Assembly (NCBI RefSeq): GCF_051020975.1
Contig: NW_027478166.1
Location: 11,037,501 to 11,101,500 of the forward strand
Reading direction: 5' to 3'
DNA length: 64,000 nucleotides
Origin: Osmia lignaria lignaria
Taxonomy: Eukaryota; Arthropoda; Insecta; Hymenoptera; Megachilidae
Part shown: positions 13,645 through 26,300 of the stretch, in pieces
How positions within the stretch are numbered: position 1 is the first letter of the stretch
Layout of the letters: each line of letters opens with the position of its first letter
Position numbers and translations under genes: made by a program
Notes under the pieces: generated by a model
The model's input: the letters and a program-made list of their open reading frames with translations, nothing else
Databases searched by the model: none
What the model was told of the DNA's origin: nothing

Positions 13645-13899
13645 TTAAGAGACCTTTTTTGTAGCGAATTAAGTTTCCTACTTTTTATGTTCTATGATAT
13701 TTTTTGATCAGATGCGTAGTTCTCGAGATATATCAAGATATTTAAAAGTTCCGAAGCCGCACCAACATAATAGAGATACAGAAACACCGTGGCCCCTTTC
13801 TTTCAGATAGCTATGCACTATTGCGAGCTGCAAATGCCACTTCCAGCTTAGCTGTGCAGAAGAAGAACAACAAGAAGAAGAAATATCTCGAAATATGTC

Positions 13900-16800
13900 C
13901 GTCAGGCCCCTTACCTTGAGATAAATCTGCAAATATCTCGGAAACGAAGCGAGCTATGGCAAAATGTTAAGAGACCTTTTTTGTAGAGAATTAAGTTTCC
14001 TACTTTTTATCTTCTCTGATATTTTCTGATCAGATGCGTAGTTCTCGAGATATATCAAGATATTTAAAAGTTCCGAAGCCGCACCAACATAATAGAGATA
14101 CAGAAACACCGTGGCCCCTCTCTTTGAGATAACTCTGCACAATTGCGAGCTGCAAATGCCACTTCCAGCTTAGCTGTGCAGAAGAGGAACAACAAGAAGA
14201 AGAAATATCTCGAAATATGTCCGTCAGGCCCCTTCCCTTGAGATAAATCTGCAAATATCTCGGAAACGAAGCGAGCTATGGCAAAATGTTAAGAGACCTT
14301 TTTTGTAGAGAATTATGTTTCCTACTTTTTATGTTCTATGATATTTTTTGATCAGACGCGTAGTTCTCGAGATATATCAAGATATTTAAAAGTTCCGAAG
14401 CCGCACCAACATAATAGAGATACAGAAACACCGTGGCTCCTTTCTTTGAGATAACTCTGCACTATTGCGACCTGGAAATGCCACTTCCAGTTTAGCTGTG
14501 CAGAAGAAGAACAACAAGAAGAAGAAATATCTCGAAATATTTCCGTCAGGCCCCTTCCCTTGAGATATATCTGCAAATATCTCGGAAACGAAGCGAGCTA
14601 TGGCAAAATGTTAAGAGACCTTTTTTGTAGAGAATTACGTTTCCTACTTTTTATGTTCTATGATATTTTTTGATCAGATGCGTAGTTCTCGAGATATATC
14701 AAGATATTTAAAAGTTCCGAACCCGCACCAACATAACAGAGATACAGAAACACCGTGGCCCCTTTCTTTGAGATAACTCTGCACTATTGCGAGCTGCAAA
14801 TGCCACTTCCAGCTTAGCTGTGCAGAGGAAGAACAACAAGAAGAAGAAATATCTCGAAATATGTCCGTCAGGCCAGTTCCTTTGAGCTGAATCTGCAAAT
14901 ATCTCGGAAACGAAGCGAGCTATGGCAGAATGTTAAGAGACGTTGTTTATAGAGAATTATGTTTCCTACAATTTATGTTCTATGATATTTTTTGATCAGA
15001 AGCGTAGTTTTCGAGATATATCGAGATATTTAAAAGTTCCGAAGCCGCACCAACATAATAGGGATACAGAAACACCGTGGCCCCTTTCTTTGAGATAACT
15101 CTGCACTATTGCGAGCTGCAAATGCCACTTCCAGCTTAGCTGTGCAGAAGAAGAACAACAAGAAGAAGAAATATCACGAAATATGTCCGTTAGGCCCCTT
15201 CCCTTGAGATAAATCTGCAAATATCTCGGAAACGAAGCGAGCTATGGCAAAATGTTAAGAGACCTTTTTTGTAGCGAATTAAGTTTCCTACTTTTTATGT
15301 TCTATGATATTTTTTGATCAGATGCGTAGTTCTCGAGATATATCAAGATATTTAAAAGTTCCGAAGCCGCACCAACATAATAGAGATACAGAAACACCGT
15401 GGCCCCTTTCTTTCAGATAGCTATGCACTATTGCGAGCTGCAAATGCCACTTCCAGCGTAGCTGTGCAGAAGAAGAACAACAAGAAGAAGAAATATCTCG
15501 AAATATGTCCGTCAGGCCCCTTCCCTTGAGATAAATCTGCAAATATCTCGGAAACGAAGAGAGCTATGGCAAAATCATAAGAGACCTTTTTTGTAGAGAA
15601 TTAAGTTGCCTACTTTTTATGTTCTATGATATTTTTTGATCAGATGCGTAGTTCTCGAGATATATCAAGATATTTAAAAGTTCCGAAGCCGCACCAACAT
15701 AATAGAGATACAGAAACACCGCGGCCCCTTTCTTTGAGATAACTCTGCACTATTGCGAGCTGCAAATGCCACTTCCAGCTTAGCTGTGCAGAAGAAGAAC
15801 AACAAGAAGAAGAAATATCACGAAATATGTCCGTTAGGCCCCTTCCCTTGAGATAAATCTGCAAATATCTCGGAAACGAAGCGAGCTATGGCAAAATGTT
15901 AAGAGACCTTTTTTGTAGCGAATTAAGTTTCCTACTTTTTATGTTCTATGATATTTTTTGATCAGATGCGTAGTTCTCGAGATATATCAAGATATTTAAA
16001 AGTTCCGAACCCGCACCAACATAACAGAGATACAGAAACACCGTGGCCCCTTTCTTTGAGATAACTCTGCACTATTGCGAGCTGCAAATGCCACTTCCAG
16101 CTTAGCTGTGCAGAGGAAGAACAACAAGAAGAAGAAATATCTCGAAATATGTCCGTCAGGCCAGTTCCTTTGAGCTGAATCTGCAAATATCTCGGAAACG
16201 AAGCGAGCTATGGCAGAATGTTAAGAGACGTTGTTTATAGAGAATTATGTTTCCTACAATTTATGTTCTATGATATTTTTTGATCAGAAGCGTAGTTTTC
16301 GAGATATATCGAGATATTTAAAAGTTCCGAAGCCGCACCAACATAATAGGGATACAGAAACACCGTGGCCCCTTTCTTTGAGATAACTCTGCACTATTGC
16401 GAGCTGCAAATGCCACTTCCAGCTTAGCTGTGCAGAAGAAGAACAACAAGAAGAAGAAATATCACGAAATATGTCCGTTAGGCCCCTTCCCTTGAGATAA
16501 ATCTGCAAATATCTCGGAAACGAAGCGAGCTATGGCAAAATGTTAAGAGACCTTTTTTGTAGCGAATTAAGTTTCCTACTTTTTATGTTCTATGATATTT
16601 TTTGATCAGATGCGTAGTTCTCGAGATATATCAAGATATTTAAAAGTTCCGAAGCCGCACCAACATAATAGAGATACAGAAACACCGTGGCCCCTTTCTT
16701 TCAGATAGCTATGCACTATTGCGAGCTGCAAATGCCACTTCCAGCTTAGCTGTGCAGAAGAAGAACAACAAGAAGAAGAAATATCTCGAAATATGTCCGT

Positions 16801-18310
16801 CAGGCCCCTTACCTTGAGCTAAATCTGCAAATATCTCGGAAACGAAGCGAGCTATGGCAAAATGTTAAGAGACCTTTTTTGTAGAGAATTAAGTTTCCTA
16901 CTTTTTATCTTTTCTGATATTTTCTGATCAGATGCGTAGTTCTCGAGATATATCAAGATATTTAAAAGTTCCGAAGCCGCACCAACATAATAGAGATACA
17001 GAAACACCGTGGCTCCTTTCTTTGAGATAACTCTGCACTATTGCGACCTGGAAATGCCACTTCCAGTTTAGCTGTGCAGAAGAAGAACAACAAGAAGAAG
17101 AAATATCTCGAAATATGTCCGTCAGGCCCCTTACCTTGAGATAAATCTGCAAATATCTCGGAAACGAAGCGAGCTATGGCAAAATGTTAAGAGACCTTTT
17201 TTGTAGAGAATTAAGTTTCCTACTTTTTATCTTCTCTGATATTTTCTGATCAGATGCGTAGTTCTCGAGATATATCAAGATATTTAAAAGTTCCGAAGCC
17301 GCACCAACATAATAGAGATACAGAAACACCGTGGCCCCTCTCTTTGAGATAACTCTGCACAATTGCGAGCTGCAAATGCCACTTCCAGCTTAGCTGTGCA
17401 GAAGAGGAACAACAAGAAGAAGAAATATCTCGAAATATGTCCGTCAGGCCCCTTCCCTTGAGATAAATCTGCAAATATCTCGGAAACGAAGCGAGCTATG
17501 GCAAAATGTTAAGAGACCTTTTTTGTAGAGAATTATGTTTCCTACTTTTTATGTTCTATGATATTTTTTGATCAGACGCGTAGTTCTCGAGATATATCAA
17601 GATATTTAAAAGTTCCGAAGCCGCACCAACATAATAGAGATACAGAAACACCGTGGCTCCTTTCTTTGAGATAACTCTGCACTATTGCGACCTGGAAATG
17701 CCACTTCCAGTTTAGCTGTGCAGAAGAAGAACAACAAGAAGATGAAATATCTCGAAATATGTCCGTCAGGCCCCTTCCCTTGAGATATATCTGCAAATAT
17801 CTCGGAAACGAAGCGAGCTATGGCAAAATGTTAAGAGACCTTTTTTGTAGAGAATTACGTTTCCTACTTTTTATGTTCTATGATATTTTTTGATCAGATG
17901 CGTAGTTCTCGAGATATATCAAGATATTTAAAAGTTCCGAACCCGCACCAACATAACAGAGATACAGAAACACCGTGGCCCCTTTCTTTGAGATAACTCT
18001 GCACTATTGCGAGCTGCAAATGCCACTTCCAGCTTAGCTGTGCAGAGGAAGAACAACAAGAAGAAGAAATATCTCGAAATATGTCCGTCAGGCCAGTTCC
18101 TTTGAGCTGAATCTGCAAATATCTCGGAAACGAAGCGAGCTATGGCAGAATGTTAAGAGACGTTGTTTATAGAGAATTATGTTTCCTACAATTTATGTTC
18201 TATGATATTTTTTGATCAGAAGCGTAGTTTTCGAGATATATCGAGATATTTAAAAGTTCCGAAGCCGCACCAACATAATAGGGATACAGAAACACCGTGG
18301 CCCCTTTCTT
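13900..18310 (+). repeat. Decamer-spaced duplication with a nested tetramer
   Basis: About 1.2 kb at 13,900-15,090 recurs at 17,120-18,310, exactly 3,220 bp (10 monomers) away. Shared markers are CCTTACCTTGAG, TATCTTCTCTGATATTTTCTG, CACAATTGCG, GACCTGGAAATG, GAACCCGCACCAACATAACA and GACGTTGTTTATAG. Two differences are visible (TTTCCGTC against GTCCGTC; GAAGAAAT against GATGAAAT). Nested inside, about 0.9 kb from 14,650 recurs 1,288 bp later (four monomers), with the same CAGATAGCTATGCAC and GTAGCGAATT markers. Two rounds of unequal exchange of different register are recorded. Confidence 0.85.
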
Positions 18311-21300
18311 TGAGATAACTCAGCACTAGTGCGAGCCGCAAATGCCACTTCCAGCTTAGCTGTGCAGAAGAAGAACAACAAGAAGAAGAAATATCTCGAA
18401 ATATGTCCGTCAGGCCCCTTCCCTTGAGATAAATCTGCAAATATATCGGAAACGAAGCGATCTATGGCAAAATGTTAAGAGACCTTTTTTGTAGATAATT
18501 AAGTTTCCTACTTTTTATGTTCTATGATATTTTTTGATCAGATGCGTAGTTCTCGAGATATATCAAGATATTTAAAACTTCCGAAGCCGCACCAACATAA
18601 TAGAGATACAGAAACACCGTGGCCCCTTTCTTTGAGATAACTCTGCACTATGGCGAGCTGCAAATGCCACTTCCAGCTTAGCTGTGCAGAAGAAGAACAA
18701 CAAGAAGAAGAAATATCTCGAAATATGTCCGTCAGGCCCCTTCCCTTGAGATAAATCTGCAAATATCTCGGAAACGAAGAGAGCTATGGCAAAATGTTAA
18801 GAGACCTTTTTTGTAGAGAATTAAGTTTCCTACAATTTATGTTCTATGATATTTTTTGATCAGAAGCGTAGTTTTCGAGATATATCGAGATATTTAAAAG
18901 TTCCGAAGCCGCACCAACATAATAGGGATACAGAAACACCGTGGCCCCTTTCTTTGAGATAACTCTGCACTAGTGCGAGCCGCAAATGCCACTTCCAGCT
19001 TAGCTGTGCAGAAGAAGAACAACAAGAAGAAGAAATATCTCGAAATATGTCCGTCAGGCCCCTTCCCTTGAGATATATCTGCAAATATCTCGGAAACGAA
19101 GCGAGCTATGGCAAAATGTTAAGAGACCTTTTTTGTAGAGAATTATGTTTCCTACAATTTACGTTCTATGATATTTTTTGATCAGAAGCGTAGTTTTCGA
19201 GATATATCGAGATATTTAAAAGTTCCGAAGCCGCACCAACATAATAGGGATACAGAAACACCGTGGCCCCTTTCTTTGAGATAACTCTGCACTAGTGCGA
19301 GCCGCAAATGCCACTTCCAGCTTAGCTGTGCAGAAGAAGAACAACAAGAAGAAGAAATATCTCGAAATATGTCCGTCAGGCCCCTTCCCTTGAGATAAAT
19401 CTGCAAATATCTCGGAAACGAAGCGAGCTATGGCAAAATGTTAAGAGACCTTTTTTGTAGAGAATTAAGTTTCCTACTTTTTATGTTCTATGATATTTTT
19501 TGATCAGATGCGTAGTTCTCGAGATATATCAAGATATTTAAAAGTTCCGAACCCGCACCAACATAACAGAGATACAGAAACACCGTGGCCCCTTTCTTTG
19601 AGATAACTCTGCACTATTGCGTGCTGCAAATGCCACTTCCAGCTTAGCTGTGCAGAGGAAGAGCAACAAGAAGAAGAAATATCTCGAAATATGTCCGTCA
19701 GGCCAGTTCCTTTGAGCTGAATCTGCAAGTATCTCGGAAACGAAGCGAGCTATGGCAAAATGTTAAGAGACGTTGTTTATAGAGAATTATGTTTCCTACA
19801 ATTTATGTTCTATGATATTTTTTGATCAGAAGCGTAGTTTTCGAGATATATCGAGATATTTAAAAGTTCCGAAGCCGCACCAACATAATAGGGATACAGA
19901 AACACCGTGGCCCCTTTCTTTGAGATAACTCTGCACTAGTGCGAGCCGCAAATGCCACTTCCAGCTTAGCTGTGCAGAAGAAGAACAACAAGAAGAAGAA
20001 ATATCTCGAAATATGTCCGTCAGGCCCCATCCCTTGAGATAAATCTGCAAATATCTCGGAAACGAAGCGAGCTATGGCAAAATGTTAAGAGACCTTTTTT
20101 GTAGATAATTAAGTTTCCTACTTTTTATGTTCTATGATATTTTTTGATCAGATGCGTAGTTCTCGAGATATATCAAGATATTTAAAAGTTCCGAAGCCGC
20201 ACCAACATAATAGAGATACAGAAACACCGTGGCCCCTTTCTTTGAGATAACTCTGCACTATGGCGAGCTGCAAATGCCACTTCCAGCTTAGCTGTGCAGA
20301 AGAAGAACAACAAGAAGAAGAAATATCTCGAAATATGTCCGTCAGGCCCCTTCCCTTGAGATAAATCTGCAAATATCTCGGAAACGAAGAGAGCTATGGC
20401 AAAATGTTAAGAGACCTTTTTTGTAGAGAATTAAGTTTCCTACAATTTATGTTCTATGATATTTTTTGATCAGAAGCGTAGTTTTCGAGATATATCGAGA
20501 TATTTAAAAGTTCCGAAGCCGCACCAACATAATAGGGATACAGAAACACCGTGGCCCCTTTCTTTGAGATAACTCTGCACTAGTGCGAGCCGCAAATGCC
20601 ACTTCCAGCTTAGCTGTGCAGAAGAAGAACAACAAGAAGAAGAAATATCTCGAAATATGTCCGTCAGGCCCCTTCCCTTGAGATATATCTGCAAATATCT
20701 CGGAAACGAAGCGAGCTATGGCAAAATGTTAAGCGACCTTTTTTGTAGAGAATTATGTTTCCTACAATTTATGTTCTATGATATTTTTTGATCAGAAGCG
20801 TAGTTTTCGAGATATATCGAGATATTTAAAAGTTCCGAAGCCGCACCAACATAATAGAGATACAGAAACACCGTGACCCCTTTCTTTGAGATAACTCTGC
20901 ACTAGTGCGAGCCGCAAATGCCACTTCCAGCTTAGCTGTGCAGAAGAAGAACAACAAGAAGAAGAAATAGCTCGAAATATGTCCGTCAGGCCCCTTCCCT
21001 TGAGATAAATCTGCAAATATCTCGGAAACGAAGAGAGCTATGGCAAAATGTTAAGAGACCTTTTTTGTAGAGAATTAAGTTTCCTACTTTTTATGTTCGA
21101 TGATATTTTTTGATCAGATGCGTAGTTCTCGAGATATATCAAGATATTTAAAAGTTCCGAAGCTGCACCACCATAATAGAGGTACAGAAACACCGTGGCC
21201 TCTTTCTTTGAGATAACTCTGCACTATTGCGAGCTGCAAATGCCACTTCGAGCTTAGCTGTGCAGAAGAAGAACAACAAGAAGAAGAAATATCTCGAAAT

Positions 21301-23360
21301 ATGTCCGTCAGACCCCTTCCCTTGAGATGAATCTGCAAATATCTCGGAAACGAAGCGAGCTATGGCAAAACGTTAAGAGACCTTTTTTGTAGAGAATAAT
21401 ATTTCCTACAATTTACGTTCTATGATATTTTTTGATCAGAAGCGTAGTTTTCGAGATATATCGAGATATTTAAAAGTTCCGAAGCTGCACCAACATAATA
21501 GAGATACAGAAACACCGTGGCCCCTTTCTTTGAGATAACTCTGCACTAGTGCGAGCCGCAAATGCCACTTCCAGCTTAGCTGTGCAGAAGAAGAACAACA
21601 AGAAGAAGAAATATCTCGAAATATGTCCGTCAGGCCCCTTCCCTTGAGATAAATATGCAAATATCTCGGAAACGAAGCGAGCTATGGCAAAATGTTAAGA
21701 GACCTTTTTTGTAGAGAATTAAGTTTCCTACTTTTTATGTTCTATGACATTTTTTGATCAGAAGCGTAGTTTTCGAGATATATCGAGATATTTAAAAGTT
21801 CCGAAGCCGCACCAACATAATAGAGATACAGAAACACCGTGGCCCCCTTCTTTGAGATAACTCTGCACTAGTGCGTGCCGCAAATGCCACTTCCAGCTTA
21901 GCTGTGCAGAAGAAGAACAACAAGAAGAAGAAATATCTCGAAATATGTCCGTCAGGCCAGTTCCTTTGAGCTGAATCTGCAAATATCTCGGAAACGAAGC
22001 GAGCTATGGCAAAATGTTGAGAGACGTTTTTTGTAGAGAATTATGTTTCCTACAATTTATGTTCTATGATATTTTTTGATCAGAAGCGCAGTTTTCGAGA
22101 TATATCGAGATATTTAAAAGTTCCGAAGACGCACCAACATAATAGAGATACAGAAACACCGTGGCCCCTTTCTTTGAGATAACTCTGCACTATTGCGCGC
22201 TGCAAATGCCACTTCCAGCTTAGCTGTGCAGAAGAAGAACAACAAGAAGAAGAAATATCTCGAAATATGTCCGTCAGGCCCCTTCCCTTGAGATAAATCT
22301 GCAAATACCTCGGAAACGAAGCGAGCTATGGCAAAATGTTAAGAGACCTTTTTTGTAAAGAATTCTGTTTCCTACAATTTATGTTCTATGATATTTTTTG
22401 ATCAGAAGCGTAGTTTTCGAGATATATCGAGATATTTAAAAGTTCCGAAGCCGCACCAACATAATAGAGATACAGAAACACCGTGGCCCCTTTCTTTGGG
22501 ATAACTCTGCACTATTGCGAGCTGCAAATGCCACTTCCAGCTTAGCTGTGCAGAAGAAGAACAACAAGAAGAAGAAATATCTCGAAATATGTCCGTCAGG
22601 CCACTTCCCTTGAGATAAATCTGCAAATATCTCGGAAACGAAGCGAGCTATGGCAAAATGTTAAGAGACCTTTTTTGTAGAGAATTAAGTTTCCTACTTT
22701 TTATGTTCGATGATATTTTTTGATCAGATGCGTAGTTCTCGAGATATATCAAGATATTTAAAAGTTCCGAAGCTGCACCACCATAATAGAGGTACAGAAA
22801 CACCGTGGCCTCTTTCTTTGAGATAACTCTGCACTATTGCGAGCTGCAAATGCCACTTCGAGCTTAGCTGTGCAGAAGAAGAACAACAAGAAGAAGAAAT
22901 ATCTCGAAATATGTCCGTCAGACCCCTTCCCTTGAGATGAATCTGCAAATATCTCGGAAACGAAGCGAGCTATGGCAAAACGTTAAGAGACCTTTTTTGT
23001 AGAGAATAATATTTCCTACAATTTACGTTCTATGATATTTTTTGATCAGAAGCGTAGTTTTCGAGATATATCGAGATATTTAAAAGTTCCGAAGCCGCAC
23101 CAACATAATAGAGATACAGAAACACCGTGGCCCCTTTCTTTGAGATAACTCTGCACTAGTGCGAGCCGCAAATGCCACTTCCAGCTTAGCTGTGCAGAAG
23201 AAGAACAACAAGAAGAAGAAATATCTCGAAATATGTCCGTCAGGCCCCTTCCCTTGAGATAAATATGCAAATATCTCGGAAACGAAGCGAGCTATGGCAA
23301 AATGTTAAGAGACCTTTTTTGTAGAGAATTAAGTTTCCTACTTTTTATGTTCTATGACAT
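17891..23360 (+). repeat. Pentameric higher-order repeats, 1,610 bp
   Basis: Two different pentamers share the same period. In the first, monomers at 17,891, 18,213, 18,535 and 18,857 match 19,501, 19,823, 20,145 and 20,467, with markers GACGTTGTTTATAG, GTAGATAATTAAG and CACTATGGCGAGC. In the second, the 21,111 unit (GTTCGATGAT, CACCACCATAATAGAGG, CTTCGAGC, CAGACCCC, AAAACGTTAAG, GAATAATATTTCC) is repeated at 22,721, and the next two monomers also match with a few substitutions. A-haplotype monomers become common here: 10 of the 15 monomers between 18,213 and 23,042. Confidence 0.83.
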
Positions 23361-26300
23361 TTTTTGATCAGAAGCGTAGTTGTCGAGATATATCGAGATA
23401 TTTAAAAGTTCCGAAGCCGCACCAACATAATAGAGATACAGAAACACCGTGGCCCCCTTCTTTGAGATAACTCTGCACTAGTGCGAGCCGCAAATGCCAC
23501 TTCCAGCTTAGCTGTGCAGAAGAAGAACAACAAGAAGAAGAAATATCTCGAAATATGTCCGTCAGGCCAGTTCCTTTGAGCTGAATCTGCAAATATCTCG
23601 GAAACGAAGCGAGCTATGGCAAAATGTTAAGAGACGTTTTTTGTAGAGAATTATGTTTCCTACAATTTATGTTCTATGATATTTTTTGATCAGAAGCGCA
23701 GTTTTCGAGATATATCGAGATATTTAAAAGTTCCGAAGACGCACCAACATAATAGAGATACAGAAACACCGTGGCCCCTTTCTTTGAGATAACTGTGCAC
23801 TAGTGCGAGCCGCAAATGCAACTTCCAGCTTAGCTGTGCAGAAGAAGAACAACAAGAAGAAGAAATATCTCGAAATATGTCCGTCAGGCCCCTTCCCTTG
23901 AGATAAATCTGCAAATGTCTCGGAAACGAAGCGAGCTATGGCAAAATGTTAAGAGACCTTTTTTGTAGAGAATTAAGTTTCCTACTTTTTATGTTCTATG
24001 ATATTTTTTGATCAGATGCGTAGTTCTCGAGATATATCAAGATATTTAAAAGTTCCGAAGCCGCACCAACATAATAGAGATACAGAAACACCGTGGCCCC
24101 TTTCTTTGAGATAACTCTGCACTATTGCGAGCTGCAAATGCCACTTCCAGCTTAGCTGTGCAGAGGAAGAACAACAAGAAGAAGAAATATCTCGAAATAT
24201 GTCCGTCAGGCCAGTTCGTTTGAGCTGAATCTGCAAATATCTCGGAAACGAAGCGATCTATGGCAAAATGTTAAGAGACGTTTTTTGTAGAGAATTATGT
24301 TTCCTACAATTTATGTTCTATGATATTTTTTGATCAGAAGCGTAGTTTTCGAGATATATCGAGATATTTAAAGGTTCCGAAGCCGCACCAACATAATAGG
24401 GATACAGAAACACCGTGGCCCCTTTCTTTGAGATAACTCTGCACTAGTGCGAGCCGCAAATGCCACTTCCAGCTTAGCTGTGCAGAAGAAGAACAACAAG
24501 AAGAAGAAATATCTCGAAATATGTCCGTCAGGCCCCTTCCCTTGAGATAAATCTGCAAATATCTCGGAAACGAAGCGAGCTATGGCAAAATGTTAAGAGA
24601 CCTTTTTTGTAGAGAATTATGTTTCCTACAATTTATGTTCTATGATATTTTTTGATCAGATGCGTAGTTCTCGAGATATATCAAGATATTTAAAAGTTCC
24701 GAAGCCACACCAACATAATAGAGATACAGAAACACCGTGGCCCCTATCTTTGAGATAACTCTGCACTATTGCGAGCTGTAAATGCCACTTCCAGCATAGC
24801 TGTGCAGAAGAAGAACAACAAGAAGAAGAAATATCTCGAAATATGTCCGTCAGGCCCCTTCCCTTGAGATAAATCTGCAGATATCTCGGAAACGAAACGA
24901 GCTATGGCAAAATCTTAAGAGTCCTTTTTTGTAGAGAATTAAGTTTCCTACTTTTTATGTTCTATGATATTTTTTGATCAGAAGCGTAGTTTTCGAGATA
25001 TATCGAGATATTTAAAAGTTCCGAAGCCGCACCAACATAATAGAGATACAGAAACACCGTGGCCCCTTTCTTTGAGATAACTCTGCACTATTGCGAGCTG
25101 TAAATGCCACTTCCAGCTTAGCTGTGCAGAAGAAGAACAACAAGAAGAAGAAATATCTCGAAATATGTCCGTCAGGCCCCTTCCCTTGAGATATATCTGC
25201 AAATATCTCGGAAACGAAGCGAGCTATGGCAAAATGTTAAGAGACCTTTTTTGTAGAGAATTATGTTTCCTACAATTTATGTTCAATGATATTTTTTGAT
25301 CAGAAGCGTAGTTTTCGAGATATATCGAGATATTTAAAAGTTCCGAAGCCGCACCAACATAATAGAGATACAGAAACACCGTGGCCCCTTTCTTTGAGAT
25401 AACTCTGCACTAGTGCGAGCCGCAAATGCCACTTCCAGCTTAGCTGTGCAGAAGAAGAACAACAAGAAGAAGAAATATCTCGAAATATGTCCGTCAGGCC
25501 CCTTCCCTTGAGATAAATATGCAAATATCTCGGAAACGAAGCGAGCTATGGCAAAATGTTAAGAGACCTTTTTTGTAGAGAATTAAGTTTCCTACTTTTT
25601 ATGTTCTATGACATTTTTTGATCAGAAGCGTAGTTGTCGAGATATATCGAGATATTTAAAAGTTCCGAAGCCGCACCAACATAATAGAGATACAGAAACA
25701 CCGTGGCCCCCTTCTTTGAGATAACTCTGCACTAGTGCGAGCCGCAAATGCCACTTCCAGCTTAGCTGTGCAGAAGAAGAACAACAAGAAGAAGAAATAT
25801 CTCGAAATATGTCCGTCAGGCCAGTTCCTTTGAGCTGAATCTGCAAATATCTCGGAAACGAAGCGAGCTATGGCAAAATGTTAAGAGACGTTTTTTGTAG
25901 AGAATTATGTTTCCTACAATTTATGTTCTATGATATTTTTTGATCAGAAGCGCAGTTTTCGAGATATATCGAGATATTTAAAAGTTCCGAAGACGCACCA
26001 ACATAATAGAGATACAGAAACACCGTGGCCCCTTTCTTTGAGATAACTGTGCACTAGTGCGAGCCGCAAATGCAACTTCCAGCTTAGCTGTGCAGAAGAA
26101 GAACAACAAGAAGAAGAAATATCTCGAAATATGTCCGTCAGGCCCCTTCCCTTGAGATAAATCTGCAAATGTCTCGGAAACGAAGCGAGCTATGGCAAAA
26201 TGTTAAGAGACCTTTTTTGTAGAGAATTAAGTTTCCTACTTTTTATGTTCTATGATATTTTTTGATCAGATGCGTAGTTCTCGAGATATATCAAGATATT

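Larger units (their letters stand above)
13383..13704 (+). repeat. Representative 322-bp monomer (T haplotype)
   Basis: One unit chosen to define monomer coordinates, with m1 as the T of TGATCA. It contains in order: the TGATCA/CTCGAG/ATCAAG haplotype block (m1-39); the GAAGCCGCACCAACATAATA segment; subrepeat 1 (m83-132); the CTTAGCTGTGCAG segment; a T-free A/G-rich tract (m152-179); subrepeat 2 (m195-262); and a T-tract spacer (about m272-322). I counted 126 G+C out of 322 (39%). This copy shows three local substitutions against the common form: ATATCACG for ATATCTCG, CCGTTAGG for CCGTCAGG, and GTAGCGAATT for GTAGAGAATT. The same three recur at 14,993, 15,637 and 16,281, so they are shared by descent and not random errors. 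Confidence 0.93.
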
